NCBI GenBank assembly: GCA_002633005.1
Contig: NMRA01000266.1
Location: forward strand, 136,544-200,543
Origin: Phoronis australis
Taxonomy: Eukaryota > Phoronida > Phoronidae
Length of the DNA: 64,000 nt
Direction of reading: 5' to 3'
The notes under the pieces are model-generated. The model was not told the origin of the DNA and ran no database searches. It worked only from the letters and a program-made list of their open reading frames with translations. Below are positions 46,032 through 57,510 of this stretch, piece by piece. How positions within the stretch are numbered: position 1 is the stretch's first letter; each line of letters begins with the position of its first letter. The translations under genes were made by a program, and so were the position numbers.

Positions 46032-47817
46032 AGAAAACGTTGACAATTAAAAACGAATGCGTTGGTAAAGATAGCATGTGCTTTAAAGTGGACCCGGTCT
46101 GATGGCTTGTATCAAACTGACACATTAGTAATATCCCGAAATTTTATATTATCACCATGGTAATGTATTTGTTGCCCAATAAAGATGCACATTCACTACC
46201 CCAGCGTTTGTTCGTACTCACATACCTCTTCATCATACGCCTTCCCTATCTCGCGGTCGCCTTGATTTTGTTCAAAAATACCAGCACCTAGAAATGGACA
46301 TCTGCAGACCAGATGGGCAAAACCACGTGACCTTTAAACATAAGCATGGACGGGAAGATTCCTTGTCAAAATGGCCGCAGCATTCAAGCAGGTGAACATA
46401 ATGCAGTACCGTCTTCCGAGCTTGCATCTAGCGGTTTGGCCTTCTTTGGAAAAAGTGATTACGCAAAATATTCTATACATGAGCCTTTCTTTTAGGAAGC
46501 GACTTCTTGTTTGGCCGAGAGACACTGGAGAGTAGAGACCGGTTTTATATTTATCAATGAAAATAAACATTACCACAGCAATGACACAACAAAAATGCAT
46601 ACAAACACAAAACGTACCGAGAGTGGCGTACATGCAGACATGATCTGATTTTTTACTGTTCAATGAATATATTTTAGGGTTTTCAAAACGACTACATTAT
46701 AGAGTTGTAAATTACGTGAAAAAGCTATCTCTTACGGCAGTGTACCTGTAGTTACACAAATAATATCCAAATGCTATATAGGGGGGTATTGTTTAGCCCT
46801 TAGCACATTGATGAATAAATTATTAGCAAATAGCAAATGTTTAATAAACCATTACCGTTATCGAAATTACTTTCAAAATATGCAGACAATATCAAGTTAT
46901 TGTCAAAACTTAAACTATGTTTTACGGTTAGGTTCAAGTTATGAACGAATGAATATAATGTTACGCTTCGAGTACACCTTATACTCTTCTCGAATCTGAA
47001 TACCGACCACAGGTCTGGGACATTTTGCGTTGACAACAGGGTGGAATGATAGTTTACAGTGGAAACTTCTACGCATGAAACACCACGTGCCCCTTTGGAA
47101 ATTGAATCAAACGCTCTTCCGAACTACATGTATGTTGTGGTTAGGACACATCATTGTTTTTCTTTCATCATGAGTACAGTGATTTTTAACATCGGAAAAA
47201 CATGCGCCCAAAGGTATTGCGTTAAAACATAATACAAGACAAATAAGAAATTACGACTAAATTATAAACCTACCAGCAAAATCTCGGATATCATGAATAC
47301 ATTGTAGGCAAGGGTAGACGTGCTTTGCAGTAAATATGATTGATCCTAGATGACTACACTCACGACGATATTCAACCGTTCACTTGCATAACGTCATAAT
47401 CAAATAATCTACAATGGACCCCGTACATCTAAATGTATGATGAAAAATCCAAGCTGGTCCATTGTAGTCGAGTAAACATCGGCTTTTTGAAATTGGTTCG
47501 TTATCAAACAAGCAAGCAATACCAAAATCCGGTTCAGACACAGGCGAATGTTAATTTCCTAAAAATGCAGGTCTTGGAAAAAACATATAAATGTGCGTAT
47601 GGTTCTTTTCAGCTCAGACACGGTTGTGGTGTCGAAAGTAAGGTAAGCGATTCCATCAACAGACTGAATACATAGGGTGTGTGTCATAGATTATCTAAAC
47701 ATAGGAATTATTCAGACTTCTCGATGTTCATGTATTTTTCCTTTACTAGGGTCAACCAAAAGTGTGAACGATTAAATCGATAAATTTGGAACCTTGGGTG
47801 ACCCCATAAATACTAGC

Positions 47818-47823
47818 TATAAA
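47818..47823 (+). promoter_or_regulatory. Candidate TATA box of the deaminase gene
   Basis: TATAAA within GCTATAAAGTG, 236 bases upstream of the first in-frame ATG. If used, transcription would start near 47850. An AG|GTGACT site at 47893-47900 and a TTTTTCAG acceptor ending at 48054 could remove a 160-base intron from the 5' leader. Confidence 0.4.
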
Positions 47824-48058
47824 GTGTTTCTTGAAAATATCGGCTTCGGCATTATGTCTGAGTTGCGACGCCATCTTTTCATGAAGAAAATTAGGTGACT
47901 TCATCTGGGTTCTTTTTATTTATATTAAAAAATTATGGTCTTGAATCTGAGCGTTGAATCGACGAGAAAATTCTGCAAGCAGTCACCTATACTGTCACAC
48001 GTCGGAGTGTTGACCAACGCCAGTGTTATTTTCAATTGTCCTTACCTTTTTCAGCATC

Positions 48059-48441
48059 ATGCTCAACATGAAAATTGCCTGTTTAACCTTACTATCAGCG
48101 TGCGCTGTCGTAAACGGATATCTTGGCTTGGGTAAATTCGACGACAGTTTTATTAGGGGCATCAGCACGATGTTCTATTATCGGGGACTACAGAATCACC
48201 AGTATGCCGTAGGAGTTTTAAATTCGGGGGGAGACTCTCCGAGCAACCCACTCCATCCTTGCTACAGGGAATCGGGCAGCAAATACCTTGACAAGGCCAG
48301 ATGGTACAGCATGGATGTTCCCGTTCGCTGGCAGAATTTCTGGGCGCGCGAACGCATTAAGGGCGACGTGAACATTCATGCAGAGATACAGGTTTTAGAA
48401 GCCCTCCCTGCCGTAATGCGACAGTTTGGCGCTACCGTGAG
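48059..48441 (+). CDS. Secreted AID/APOBEC-like cytidine deaminase, exon 1
   Basis: The first ATG after an in-frame stop (48011) opens M-L-N-M-K-I-A-C; a second ATG three codons on is equally possible. Residues 4-20 form a signal peptide with a likely cut after V-N-G. The exon carries the first half of the deaminase fold, with the zinc and catalytic motif H107-A108-E109 followed by the helix I-Q-V-L-E-A-L. It ends AG|GTAAGT in phase 2 and joins exon 2 in frame to give 219 residues. The known chemistry of the superfamily is hydrolytic deamination of cytosine, in AID/APOBEC members within single-stranded DNA or RNA. A signal peptide places it with secreted metazoan members (SNAD-type) and not with nuclear AID. 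The substrate is unknown. Confidence 0.85.
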
Positions 48442-49731
48442 GTAAGTTGCCATGGTAACTAAACTACGGGCAATTACAGTATTCCTCCGAGAAAGAACTT
48501 ATTTTTAATGCAGTGTTCACGTACCGTCTTATCTGGTCTACTATTCTTCCACATGTTCCAACCAAATTACATATTTTAGTGATCGTCAGACCTCAGGGGA
48601 TTAATTCTCGAACTGTATATAGGCAAACATTTGGGTTGGGAATTGAATTTTGCCTCCAGGTTGTAGGGAGGTTTCCAGAATTCTTATCTAGCTAAATGAA
48701 ACCGACTAGGCCTTTCTTCAAGTTATGAAGACCTTACAGTCTTCTAGAAATCAACTGTTGCTATCGCCTTGTCGTCGGAGCCACTGTTGATATAGATGGT
48801 GACAATTTATGTTGTTAAAACAACGCCTGCTGAACTATCATTCTACGGTCCAATCCCAGATTAGACGCACGTCGATCTTCTCACAGTGAGAAGCTTGAAT
48901 CGCTATCCTGTGATTTGAAGGTATGAGGATCTTCATGGCAACGGTAATTGAGCTATCGACAGGATTTTGAGTGCAGGCTTAACTGACCACTTAGGACGCA
49001 TCATTATTGACACACCTTCGTTTCCAAGCCGCCCGTTTACCAGACAAACAACACGTTGCCGTGTAAAACTTAGTGTTTGTTAGTCAACATTACGCAAAGA
49101 AGCGGAGCTCGCGATAGGTCAATTGTTGAGATTGGGCAGAATATTAACTTTATGGAAAGTCGGACGACTTTGTAAACCCTGATTTTAACGTTTAGTCTGC
49201 CACTGGATCAGATTTATGAATACGCTACAATACTACAACCTATCACGATACAACTAACATTTGAATAGCTGTATTTATTGCACGCCCACGGTAATAGCAC
49301 GTGATTGACCAGAATATTAATTTCACGGAAAGTCGGTAACGTGGTAGGGCGACATTGTAAACCCTTGTTTTAACGTCTCTTATCTTTTTACCTGAAATAG
49401 AACTCGAAATTGTGTTTGGCATTCTCTACTCTATTTTTATGCGAACTCAAGATAAGTGTCTATTATTCTAGTCTTTATTACATAAGAACTTAGTGGATTA
49501 TTGATTTATATTAGTCCTAGTTTGCAGTTGATAAACCCAACAGAAATGCTAAAATTTCGAGTTTTCTCTCGAGTTTAGAGCACGAATATAAGGACAACGA
49601 ATACAAGAAATTGACAAAAATAATTTCGAGCTAATTTCGATTACAAAGATTAGAAACCGGGCCCCGTGGTACTCTCTGTTGTGAACCTGTTCATCAGGTA
49701 ACATCTTTAATTAACAACTGATATATTCCAG
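48442..49731 (+). other. Intron of the deaminase gene
   Basis: 1290 bp with GTAAGT donor and TATTCCAG acceptor. It contains an internal duplication (CAGAATATTAA...GGAAAGTCGG...GTAAACCC at about 49137 and 49311) and a truncated MITE copy (49374-49664) ending 67 bases before exon 2. Confidence 0.75.
49374..49664 (+). mobile_element. MITE-like element, copy 2 (in deaminase intron)
   Basis: Shares ATAGAACTCGAAATT, AACTCAAGATAAGTGTCTATTATTCTA and the GATTAGAAACCGGGCCC end with the copy at 62201-62603. The left end is incomplete (GTCTCTTATCTTTTT lacks the GGGCCC terminus). Confidence 0.75.
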
Positions 49732-50008
49732 TGAGGTCCATATGTACACTCAATTGTCACCGTGCGAGCGATGTACCGATCGTATCGAACAATTTGCAAG
49801 GGAACACGGGACTGTGAACTTCTATATTGGTTACGACTACGTATTCAAGCACGATGGAGACCCAACAGGCCAAATTGCTTTGGACTACGCCAATGCACAC
49901 TTCAGACCCTTGAGGAACCTGTGGTTTGGTCAAATTGCTGATCCTACAAAGGGTCCAGGGATGAGTTGCAGCTACGTAACAGGACGCAATGAAAACACTT
50001 TGTTCTGA
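49732..50008 (+). CDS. Secreted AID/APOBEC-like cytidine deaminase, exon 2
   Basis: It follows ATATTCCAG and completes a Ser codon. S-P-C139-E-R-C142 supplies the two zinc-binding cysteines and the family S-P-C-x-x-C motif (AID and APOBEC proteins have S-W-S-P-C or similar). The following helix (T-D-R-I-E-Q-F-A) and the strand V-N-F-Y-I-G-Y-D-Y-V-F match the deaminase core after the second zinc motif. C68 in exon 1 and C207 here are the other cysteines of the predicted mature protein and could form a disulfide, which would suit secretion. Splitting of HAE and PCxxC between exons supports a real gene, not a processed copy. All zinc ligands and the catalytic Glu are intact. Confidence 0.87.
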
Positions 50009-50027
50009 TGGAGTAAATTTTTAAACT

Positions 50028-50033
50028 AATAAA
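50028..50033 (+). terminator. Poly(A) signal of the deaminase gene
   Basis: AATAAA 20 bases after the stop codon. The 3' UTR would be very short (about 40-50 nt). Confidence 0.65.
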
Positions 50034-51806
50034 GTTGGGTTAAGGTAAATGTTCTTCATCTTCACCGCTATAAAACAAATCAAAATGATTTGAAAACACA
50101 CTGTTACATGTACTTATTCATTACTGTCTCCAAGCTGTGTTGTTCTGTCATACACGTAGTTTTCGAAGGAGAAATGTCTCCGTTTTGGCCTGGTAAACAA
50201 GGTTAATAACCCTTCTTTTTGCGTGTCTGACATTTCGTTTTTGTCACTACATCATTCATATACATGTATATGCCTTAAAACAAGTTAGTAATATTATTAG
50301 TAATATTACGAATTTTATATATCCACATTTAAATGTTTGTCGCTATCTGCAAATACAGTTCGTTAAAACTGTTCACCTAATGACTCCTTACATGATAGCC
50401 TCGAGTGGCATCTGAAACACAAAAAATATTACGGCTTGCTAACATTTTGCAACGAACCACTTACCTTGGAGTTGATTTTATACAAATTGGTTATTTCAGC
50501 CCATTATATTGACTTGTATGCACCAGCATTTTGAGTGCACACTTCGGTTGCATTTCTCCTCATCAGATTTTTACCTCTGAAAGTGGTTGGTCGGTCGATT
50601 TTCAGTGAGGTTATGCCCAGCATAGTGTTACAACCAAAATAACTAATTCAATTGATCGTATATACACTGAATCAAGTAACCCAAAATTTGGGACGTTCCT
50701 TTACCTTTTAAGGTCAAATGCCATTAAATGGCTCGCTGTCTTGTGACCCATAATCCTTTTGGTACAATTGAGGGTTTGGAACATATACGAGGACAATGAG
50801 TGATGGCAGACAGTCAGACATGGGAAATAAAGACTTTGCTAGGTTCAAAAGTACCATAATGGGCCAAAAGAGCCGTATAAAGGGCAAGCAAATGTTTTCC
50901 CTTTAATTGTAAGCGGCAGTATCACGAGCTCGTTATGAAACAGATCGCGAAGTTGCAGCGGCCGGCACACGACCTGAGAGTTGTACTGAATTGTATTTAT
51001 TAATGGAGGTAAATCCAGTTGACAAAGATAAAAAGTGTTATAGTGTACAGGGAGCTACGTATAAATGAATTGGCAGTATTTTGCAGAGCTGATTTATTCC
51101 TACAGTTCCAACCTGGAACTATAAAAAATTGAACAGAATATATCATGATTTGCAGCACGGGGTTGAGCCGATTACTCCACGTCAATGAACCAATTTATTG
51201 GTTAGTCATTTACATTACTAATCAGTTTACATAATCTATGTATGTACTTCCGGGTAAACAACAAGATAGAACAATGCAAAATTAGCCTTCACAAGCAGAA
51301 ATAATCAAAGAAAAAAACACCTATTCATAAATGAGAATCAGGTTCTTTCTGGCTGTCTCTAGACTAAAAAATCATATTAAACTGAAGTAAAAATAAGGCG
51401 CAATCACTACTAAAGCATATACACTGGGTCAATATAATGATCATGAAGTACACACAGAACTAATTTAGGTTGAGTATGCTGTTAAAGCAAACGGTGTCAC
51501 AACCAAACCGAAACAATCTGACCGCCGTGGAACACATGTGCAATCAAGGCCAACTGTAAACAATGGCATTGTAGGACAAAATATGTTAAGTACAAAAAAC
51601 TGAGACCACAATTCATGAACAAATACTAAACACCATTTTATTGGAAATGAGCTTTTCTCAAATAAATGAGCTTCGAAAAAAGGACTTAAATTGAATACTT
51701 AATAAGGTATTGCCCAGGCAATGCCACACTTGTAAATTCATTGATCGGTCTATCCTATATATTTATATGGTATACACTAGCGTCATTCGTTTGAGTGGTC
51801 TATCAG

Positions 51807-51808
<2 letters not shown>
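50034..51808. other. Intergenic, no features seen
   Basis: AT-rich sequence without a supported exon. The only notable piece is 51770-51805, a partial copy of the start of the 2-kb repeat (GTCATTCGTTTGAGTGGTCT) lying before the TA microsatellite. Confidence 0.45.

Positions 51809-51858
<50 letters not shown>
51809..51858. repeat. (TA)25 microsatellite
   Basis: Perfect TA repeat directly before copy 1 of the 2-kb repeat. The second copy of the repeat is also preceded by a TA run. Confidence 0.95.
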
Positions 51859-51860
<2 letters not shown>

Positions 51861-53872
51861 ATATACCACTGACGTCATTCGTTTGAGTGGTCTATCTTAT
51901 ACACAGGATATACCAAGAAGCCTGACAACAGTGAGCTTCACGTCTTCATGTGAAGCAATTACTGTGCAGGACACTTCATGAAGAAAATTCATTTCAAACA
52001 CTCTGTGTGCATTTCATTACAGGTCCCAAATAATCTCACGAATCCCAATAAAATAACACGGACAAAATCGTCGTTGATTCCTTGTCCCCCGATTCACGAG
52101 CAAGCTGGTTCAGAAGCTCTAACAGCAGTGCAATGAGATTCTCCAAAATTTGCTTATCTGTTAACCAGCGCACAGTGTACAGTACCATGAATGGTTACCA
52201 CAAATTCTCTGTAAGCGATAAAGATAATCATTAACATATTCTACCAATGAGACCAGTTGTGTGTCCCTGATTTAGTAGTTTGAACATGCTGTATCAGGTG
52301 AAGGCGACTCTTCCTCTTATCTATGGCTTTTTGGAACACAGGAAGTTGTTTAGCACCTGTTTAAAAGGAATTGACAAGTTTAAATTTCTTTTATGCAAAC
52401 ACGACAATACTACATACAAAATACACATTACATACAGACAAAGGTGTTTTCATATTGACGTGCATAATACCTGTGACTAATACATCGAGCTTTGAAATAG
52501 AACAAGGATCGAGATTTATTGTCAATAGGTGAATGTTAGATCGATAAGAAAATCAAGTTAACGGAAATATATATTATTTCCTGTTTCCACTGTGAAGATT
52601 GAAATAAGTTCACCCATCACATTTAAGTATTTTATGCACTATAGACAACTAAAACAACCCATAAACGAAAGTGTTGGTAGAACAAACACTTTCCTGATAG
52701 AAGACAACCTTCAAGGACAATGACAACTGCATATAAAGCTAAAAATCACCCATCTTGCGTATCGAAAAACCAATATTAACAACATCATTGATAAGTCATT
52801 ACCTCTGTATGCTCCTGACTCTCGTGGGAACATTTGTATCAAACATTACAGTATGCCACCATGTTTCAGTCCAATTGTTAAGTGTTATCAACTGTACATG
52901 TATCTAGATATGCAAACGACGCATATTCATATACATGTATGTATGTTACCTCACTCAGTCGAACGACGTGGTTACTTTTCAAATAACGAACTGAATGCTC
53001 TGTGCAGTGGTTTGTAACATAGTGTTCCAAAGCAAGTGGAATAATGGACAGTATCTTTATATAGAGCCAGTTTTTTTGATCATATAGTTTTTATACATGT
53101 ATACATTGGAGTATTGTGTTTTAGCCCAGAAAAGTCTAATCAGCTCTACGAGAACATGCAAAGCCTGTCAACAGACCTTCAGATAGTTGTGTTCTGTAAC
53201 TATGGTCATCAATATTTATACCTGATGACATCACACAGAATATCAATGAAAAACTAATATTCATTAAATTGCACGTTTAAAAATGAAATTAGTATTTCCA
53301 CTTAACTGGTATTTTAATGGCCAAAAGTAACACTTTTACTAAACAATTGTTATTCTGAACTTCTTCCTTAAACAGATTAGAAACGATTACCGATCCCTTA
53401 ACGCCATGCAGGCAACGATTGGCGATGTCATAAGCAAGTGAGATATAAAACGAATGCTCTACCACCAATTACGAGTATAATTGCGAGCTCTAACTCTAAG
53501 CACTGGTCTATGCAAGGGGGTAAGGTGGCAGGTAAAACGGGGCATGACACACTGTTCAAATGCAAAATCCCTCGCGGTACGGTAGACAAGGTGCCTAAAC
53601 TACACGGTTTACGGACTCACAAGCACGGTCACGAACCCATGAACACGACTCACGTACATGCAAACACCATTCACTGACTCACAAACACGGGAACGGACTC
53701 TCAAAACACAATTCATTCACCCAAATACACGGGACAAGGACTAACCTTCAAGAGAAACATGGTTAACGGACCGCCAAACACGGGTCACTGACTCATCGGC
53801 TTCCTGGGTCACCTGACATCTACATTTTGTCCGTAAACCTTGTTTTTGCGGTCCGTTAATCGTGTTTCTTCG
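51861..53872 (+). repeat. 2-kb direct repeat, copy 1 (truncated at an N)
   Basis: Matches 59155-61162 along its whole length with small differences and few indels. It starts ATATACCACTGACGTCATTC and stops inside the terminal hairpin at a single N (53873), after which unrelated sequence begins. No protein of meaningful length is encoded on either strand. Confidence 0.88.
53583..53872. repeat. Hairpin region of copy 1, right arm missing
   Basis: The left arm (from GGTAGACAAGGTGCC) and the loop are present, and the right arm breaks off after GTTTCTTCG at the N. Long palindromes commonly break assemblies or are lost in cloning. Confidence 0.7.
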
Positions 53873-55959
53873 NCTCAACGTTTCGTCTTATTCAACAAGA
53901 CATCATCAGGATATGTACAGAGGGACAACAAGTGTCGATTACCCTTCAAGTCATATCCATGAAGTGAAATGAGAGTGAGAGATACAGGGAAAGTAATGTG
54001 CGGCAATTGTCCGTTTTCTAGTTCTGAAACGTGAGCAGATGACGCCATCTCTGTCAGGCTCTACGGTGTATGTTGATACCTTTGATAAAACTACTCTTCT
54101 ACAAACACGTTGAAACCATCGTGAATGACATTCTTGCTTAATTCGCCAATAAAAACTCTCACAGATGAAAACTTAATCATTTATTGATCTGGCACATAGT
54201 GAACTATTAATATCCAAATTATCTTTAAAATCAAATGATGGGCACCAAAATATAGGATACATGTACATCCATAGAAACAATATTTGTGATATAAATGTAA
54301 AAAGAGTTTCATCCTGCGCAACATACGGATCTTAGCAAGCTTCCAGTCACCACAATTTCAGACTCCGACCATCTTAGTGACAATTGCGACTACAAATATA
54401 ATTAAAGAAAATGTTATAGTTTTAGATTAAATCGTGTTTGCTTTCTTCATACAAAATGCTGATACATAGTGATTACCATTCTCAATAACTGAAAGCAGTT
54501 ATTTTTAAAGATGTTTAAACTGCAAAAACTGCAGTGCCATTTGACTTCTGTATTGTCTAATTAACAAAACTCTGAAAGGCTGTTGTTGAAGTGATGATGG
54601 TGACAATGAAGACCTTAGGGAACTGAGGTGGCACTATGTAGCTTAAGACACAAAAAACATAATTATGATATCCATTGCTACTCTCATCAAAGGCAGATGC
54701 TCTTAACTTTGCTACACCCTTATTAAATGTCCTGTGAACATCACTTTTAGCGTCACTAACACATCCCGATGACTCTTTTCCCTCCTCAGTGGGAACTGTC
54801 GTATTGTCATCACCACTTTCAGCATCACTGCATAGTTTGGTCATTTTTCCTTTAACCTAGAAGTTTCCAGACATCATACTAGTGACATTTGTATCACCTG
54901 AAAATAAAATTGAAATTTTAGACACTGCATTTTGCTATGATAAAAGTTCGAAGGTTGGACAGGAAATTGTTTTTCATAATACATGCATTGTGAAAGCTGT
55001 CATAAAATAGTTTTTGTCAATTTTAGGGATTTACAGGAATTTTATGTATATTTTACTATATTTAGGCCGGAGAGGTACCTACTTAGTTTCAAGTTTTTTT
55101 ACACTTTTTACAATTTTCTTAGTGTAGAACTTTAATCATTTGACAGGCATCCTTGCACACATTGCAAAAGCTGTCATTCCTGTGATGTATATATTTAGTA
55201 ATGGAATCTTTAGTTATACTTTACGCGTAACTCTCGTTAATATGGTGAAATACTTGACACCATGGCGTATGTATTTAGCTATGAAGTTTGTACATTAGAG
55301 CGACCGATTTTTGTTGTCGGACTAAGGATTGGAGCTAACACTGGAGCTTCGGACCATAGACATGGATCCTACATTCTTACTAAAATATACTATCTTACAC
55401 AAACAATAATATAACATTAACAATTATAATAACAATAATACTTTTGTGATTTCTTTGTAGTTCAAATCTGTTACGTGTGTCCCCTTTTAGCATTCCTGCA
55501 GGTCGATAGTCCAACGGGAAGTTAGTCGGAAAGACGTTTAAGGAGCAGTGGCCTTTTGGTCTTCTGAATTAAGTTGTGTTTTTCTTATTACTACTTTCAT
55601 TTTCATAGGTTTGTGGTCTCAAAACCAAAGGACCTTTATTCTAAAGAGTATTAACCCGAAAAATGCGTGCTTTGTTTGTTTGTGAAAAATTGACTTCACA
55701 AATAAGGAAACTAAACCATGTTTTGATGAATTCAACCAATTCTGGTCCTATCATTTGATAATGCATCATTGGCGTCAATCTTTGAAAGAGCTAGAATTAA
55801 CTAAAAACTCATGCCCCTATCTCGCATTTTGGTCCTTGGTGGGTTGTCTTTACCCACAGTTGCCGAGTAATTCTCCAAGGCGCAGGTCGTGCCTAGCCTA
55901 TTAGGAGACTTTCAAAATAGTTTCAAAATTTTCCGAACTTTTCAGAGTAGCGCAGCACT

Positions 55960-56095
55960 GAAAAAAATGGGGGGTTATAGCCCCCTGCACCCTGTTTTGC
56001 ACCGCCAATAGACCATGGGCGTCGGACCACTTAAAAAAGTGCGGGCTATAGCCCCCCCAGCCCCCTATGGTGCGCCGCCCATGTTACACGCCATT
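55960..56095. repeat. Twofold GC-rich repeat with CTATAGCCCCC cores
   Basis: GGGGGGTTATAGCCCCCTGCACC and CGGGCTATAGCCCCCCCAGCC lie about 70 bases apart in an AT-rich setting, both followed by a GC-rich CACCGCC/GCGCCGCC tail. Probably the relic of a short dispersed element. Confidence 0.45.
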
Positions 56096-57346
56096 ATTTT
56101 GTTCCAGAAAACTGGAGAGTTAAGTGTCTTTAGTCGGATGAGCTATTGGTCTGATTGGTCCACTAAGCATTACTATATCGCCGATTGGTGGGTTACAGGG
56201 CTAGGATGGCAAGAAAAAATTACCGAAAGAACCCTGCATTTTCAAAACAAAGTCTTTAACATTTGCATTCATAATAATTATTAATTGTGCTCAAATGTGC
56301 AGTCTTCTATAAGCTCTGATGCAATGTTATCACCCTAATCAATTTCAGACTAGCAATCCTTTGAACTAAAGTTCCTTTGCACTAGAGACTATCAAAGGTC
56401 CGTCGGAATACAGGATCGAACCACCCATCTCAGCGCAACTCGTATAGACATCATAAAACAATAAAGAAACAATACCTGAAAAGGTATTACCATATCCTTG
56501 GCATCAGCAAGAAATAAATTTTGAATCAAAAAAGAAATTGTATGGTAAAATTTGAAAAACAAGTAATTTTTTGTTGCAAGAAATACCTTTCAGACGATCT
56601 ATCAGAGTAAATTCATGGTTATTTTTGCAGAACTGAACACCTTGTGACGAAAACGGCACTCCCTCACTTCTTCATCTGAAACAAATTATAAATGCAGTGA
56701 TCTATCCTGCACCTTCACATTTGCAGTCATTTGTTTGGCTTATTTAAAGTTCTCTTCTAAATTTCCATTAACATGAGTTTGAAAGTTTTTAAGTAGTTCT
56801 ACTATATTAAATGGTTCACCTAGTTAACAATAAATATGTTAGGAAGCCAACTGCTGCAAATAACGAATTGTGCAATGTTTTACAATGCTAGTTGATTAAG
56901 TCTGAAAAACAGGCTGTATGCTAGCGGAACAAGAATCAAAATGACTCTGTAGTTACCTTATGAAAGTAAAAAATCAAAGTAGTGATTCATTATGACCTCG
57001 CACTCACGAGTTTAAAAAATAAAATTACAGAAGCTTTGCGAAAATTTGTAGAATCTGCGAAAATGTATATGTATATTTCCCATAATACTTTATTTATTTG
57101 AAACTAACACCACCTTCATAACTCACCCATGTGAAGTTGCATGTTTCCATACTCTGAGAAAACAAGCACCAAATTCTACCTTCATCTGTATCATTGTCAC
57201 TTGAATTGAATGGAGTGACAACATTCTCATCTGAAAAACAAATCAAAACTGTCAATAGAAATGAAATGCTGTCTATAGTCCAATGGGTCTATAGTTCAAA
57301 AACAATGGGATCTATAGTCCGAAAAGTCAATAGTCGGAACAGAAAA

Positions 57347-57510
57347 CTAGCTAATAGTTTTTTCACATATTCTGTAATCTACAGAATTAAATGTCTTCAG
57401 GATTTCAGATAATTTTACATCATACTCTCCATCTTTCAAAATTCCGTAAAGCTCTGTAAAGCAGGCAAAGCTCTCTTTCTTGAAATTGTGGTCATTCAAC
57501 GAACAATAAC
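57347..57510 (-). CDS. Possible terminal exon of an unrecognised gene
   Basis: After GCTTGTTCAG the frame reads Y-C-S-L-N-D-H-N-F-K-K-E and F-T-E-L-Y-G-I-L-K-D-G-E-Y-D-V to a TAG. It joins in frame to an upstream 61-nt segment (57534-57594, S-E-E-V-R-E-I-L) that ends T|GTAAGT. The helical pattern loosely recalls death-fold modules, but I cannot assign a family. Weak upstream acceptor and no start codon found. Confidence 0.3.

Larger units (their letters stand above)
41059..47817. other. Intergenic region between head-to-head Ig and deaminase genes
   Basis: About 6.8 kb with no gene that I can support. It contains an inverted dispersed repeat (45867-46031), four copies of a 13-bp motif (44164-44949), short GTGAACTTGGA direct repeats near 41258-41350, and scattered TACATGTA palindromes. 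Regulatory sequences of both flanking genes are expected here but none is distinct. Confidence 0.5.

Noticed and set aside
45735-46046. 103-codon minus-strand frame
   Set aside because: It lies mostly over a dispersed repeat also found at 29256-29410.
47935-48135. 66-codon open frame overlapping the deaminase start on the same strand
   Set aside because: It is in another frame, lacks a domain, and is overlapped by the deaminase exon with a signal peptide and good splice sites.
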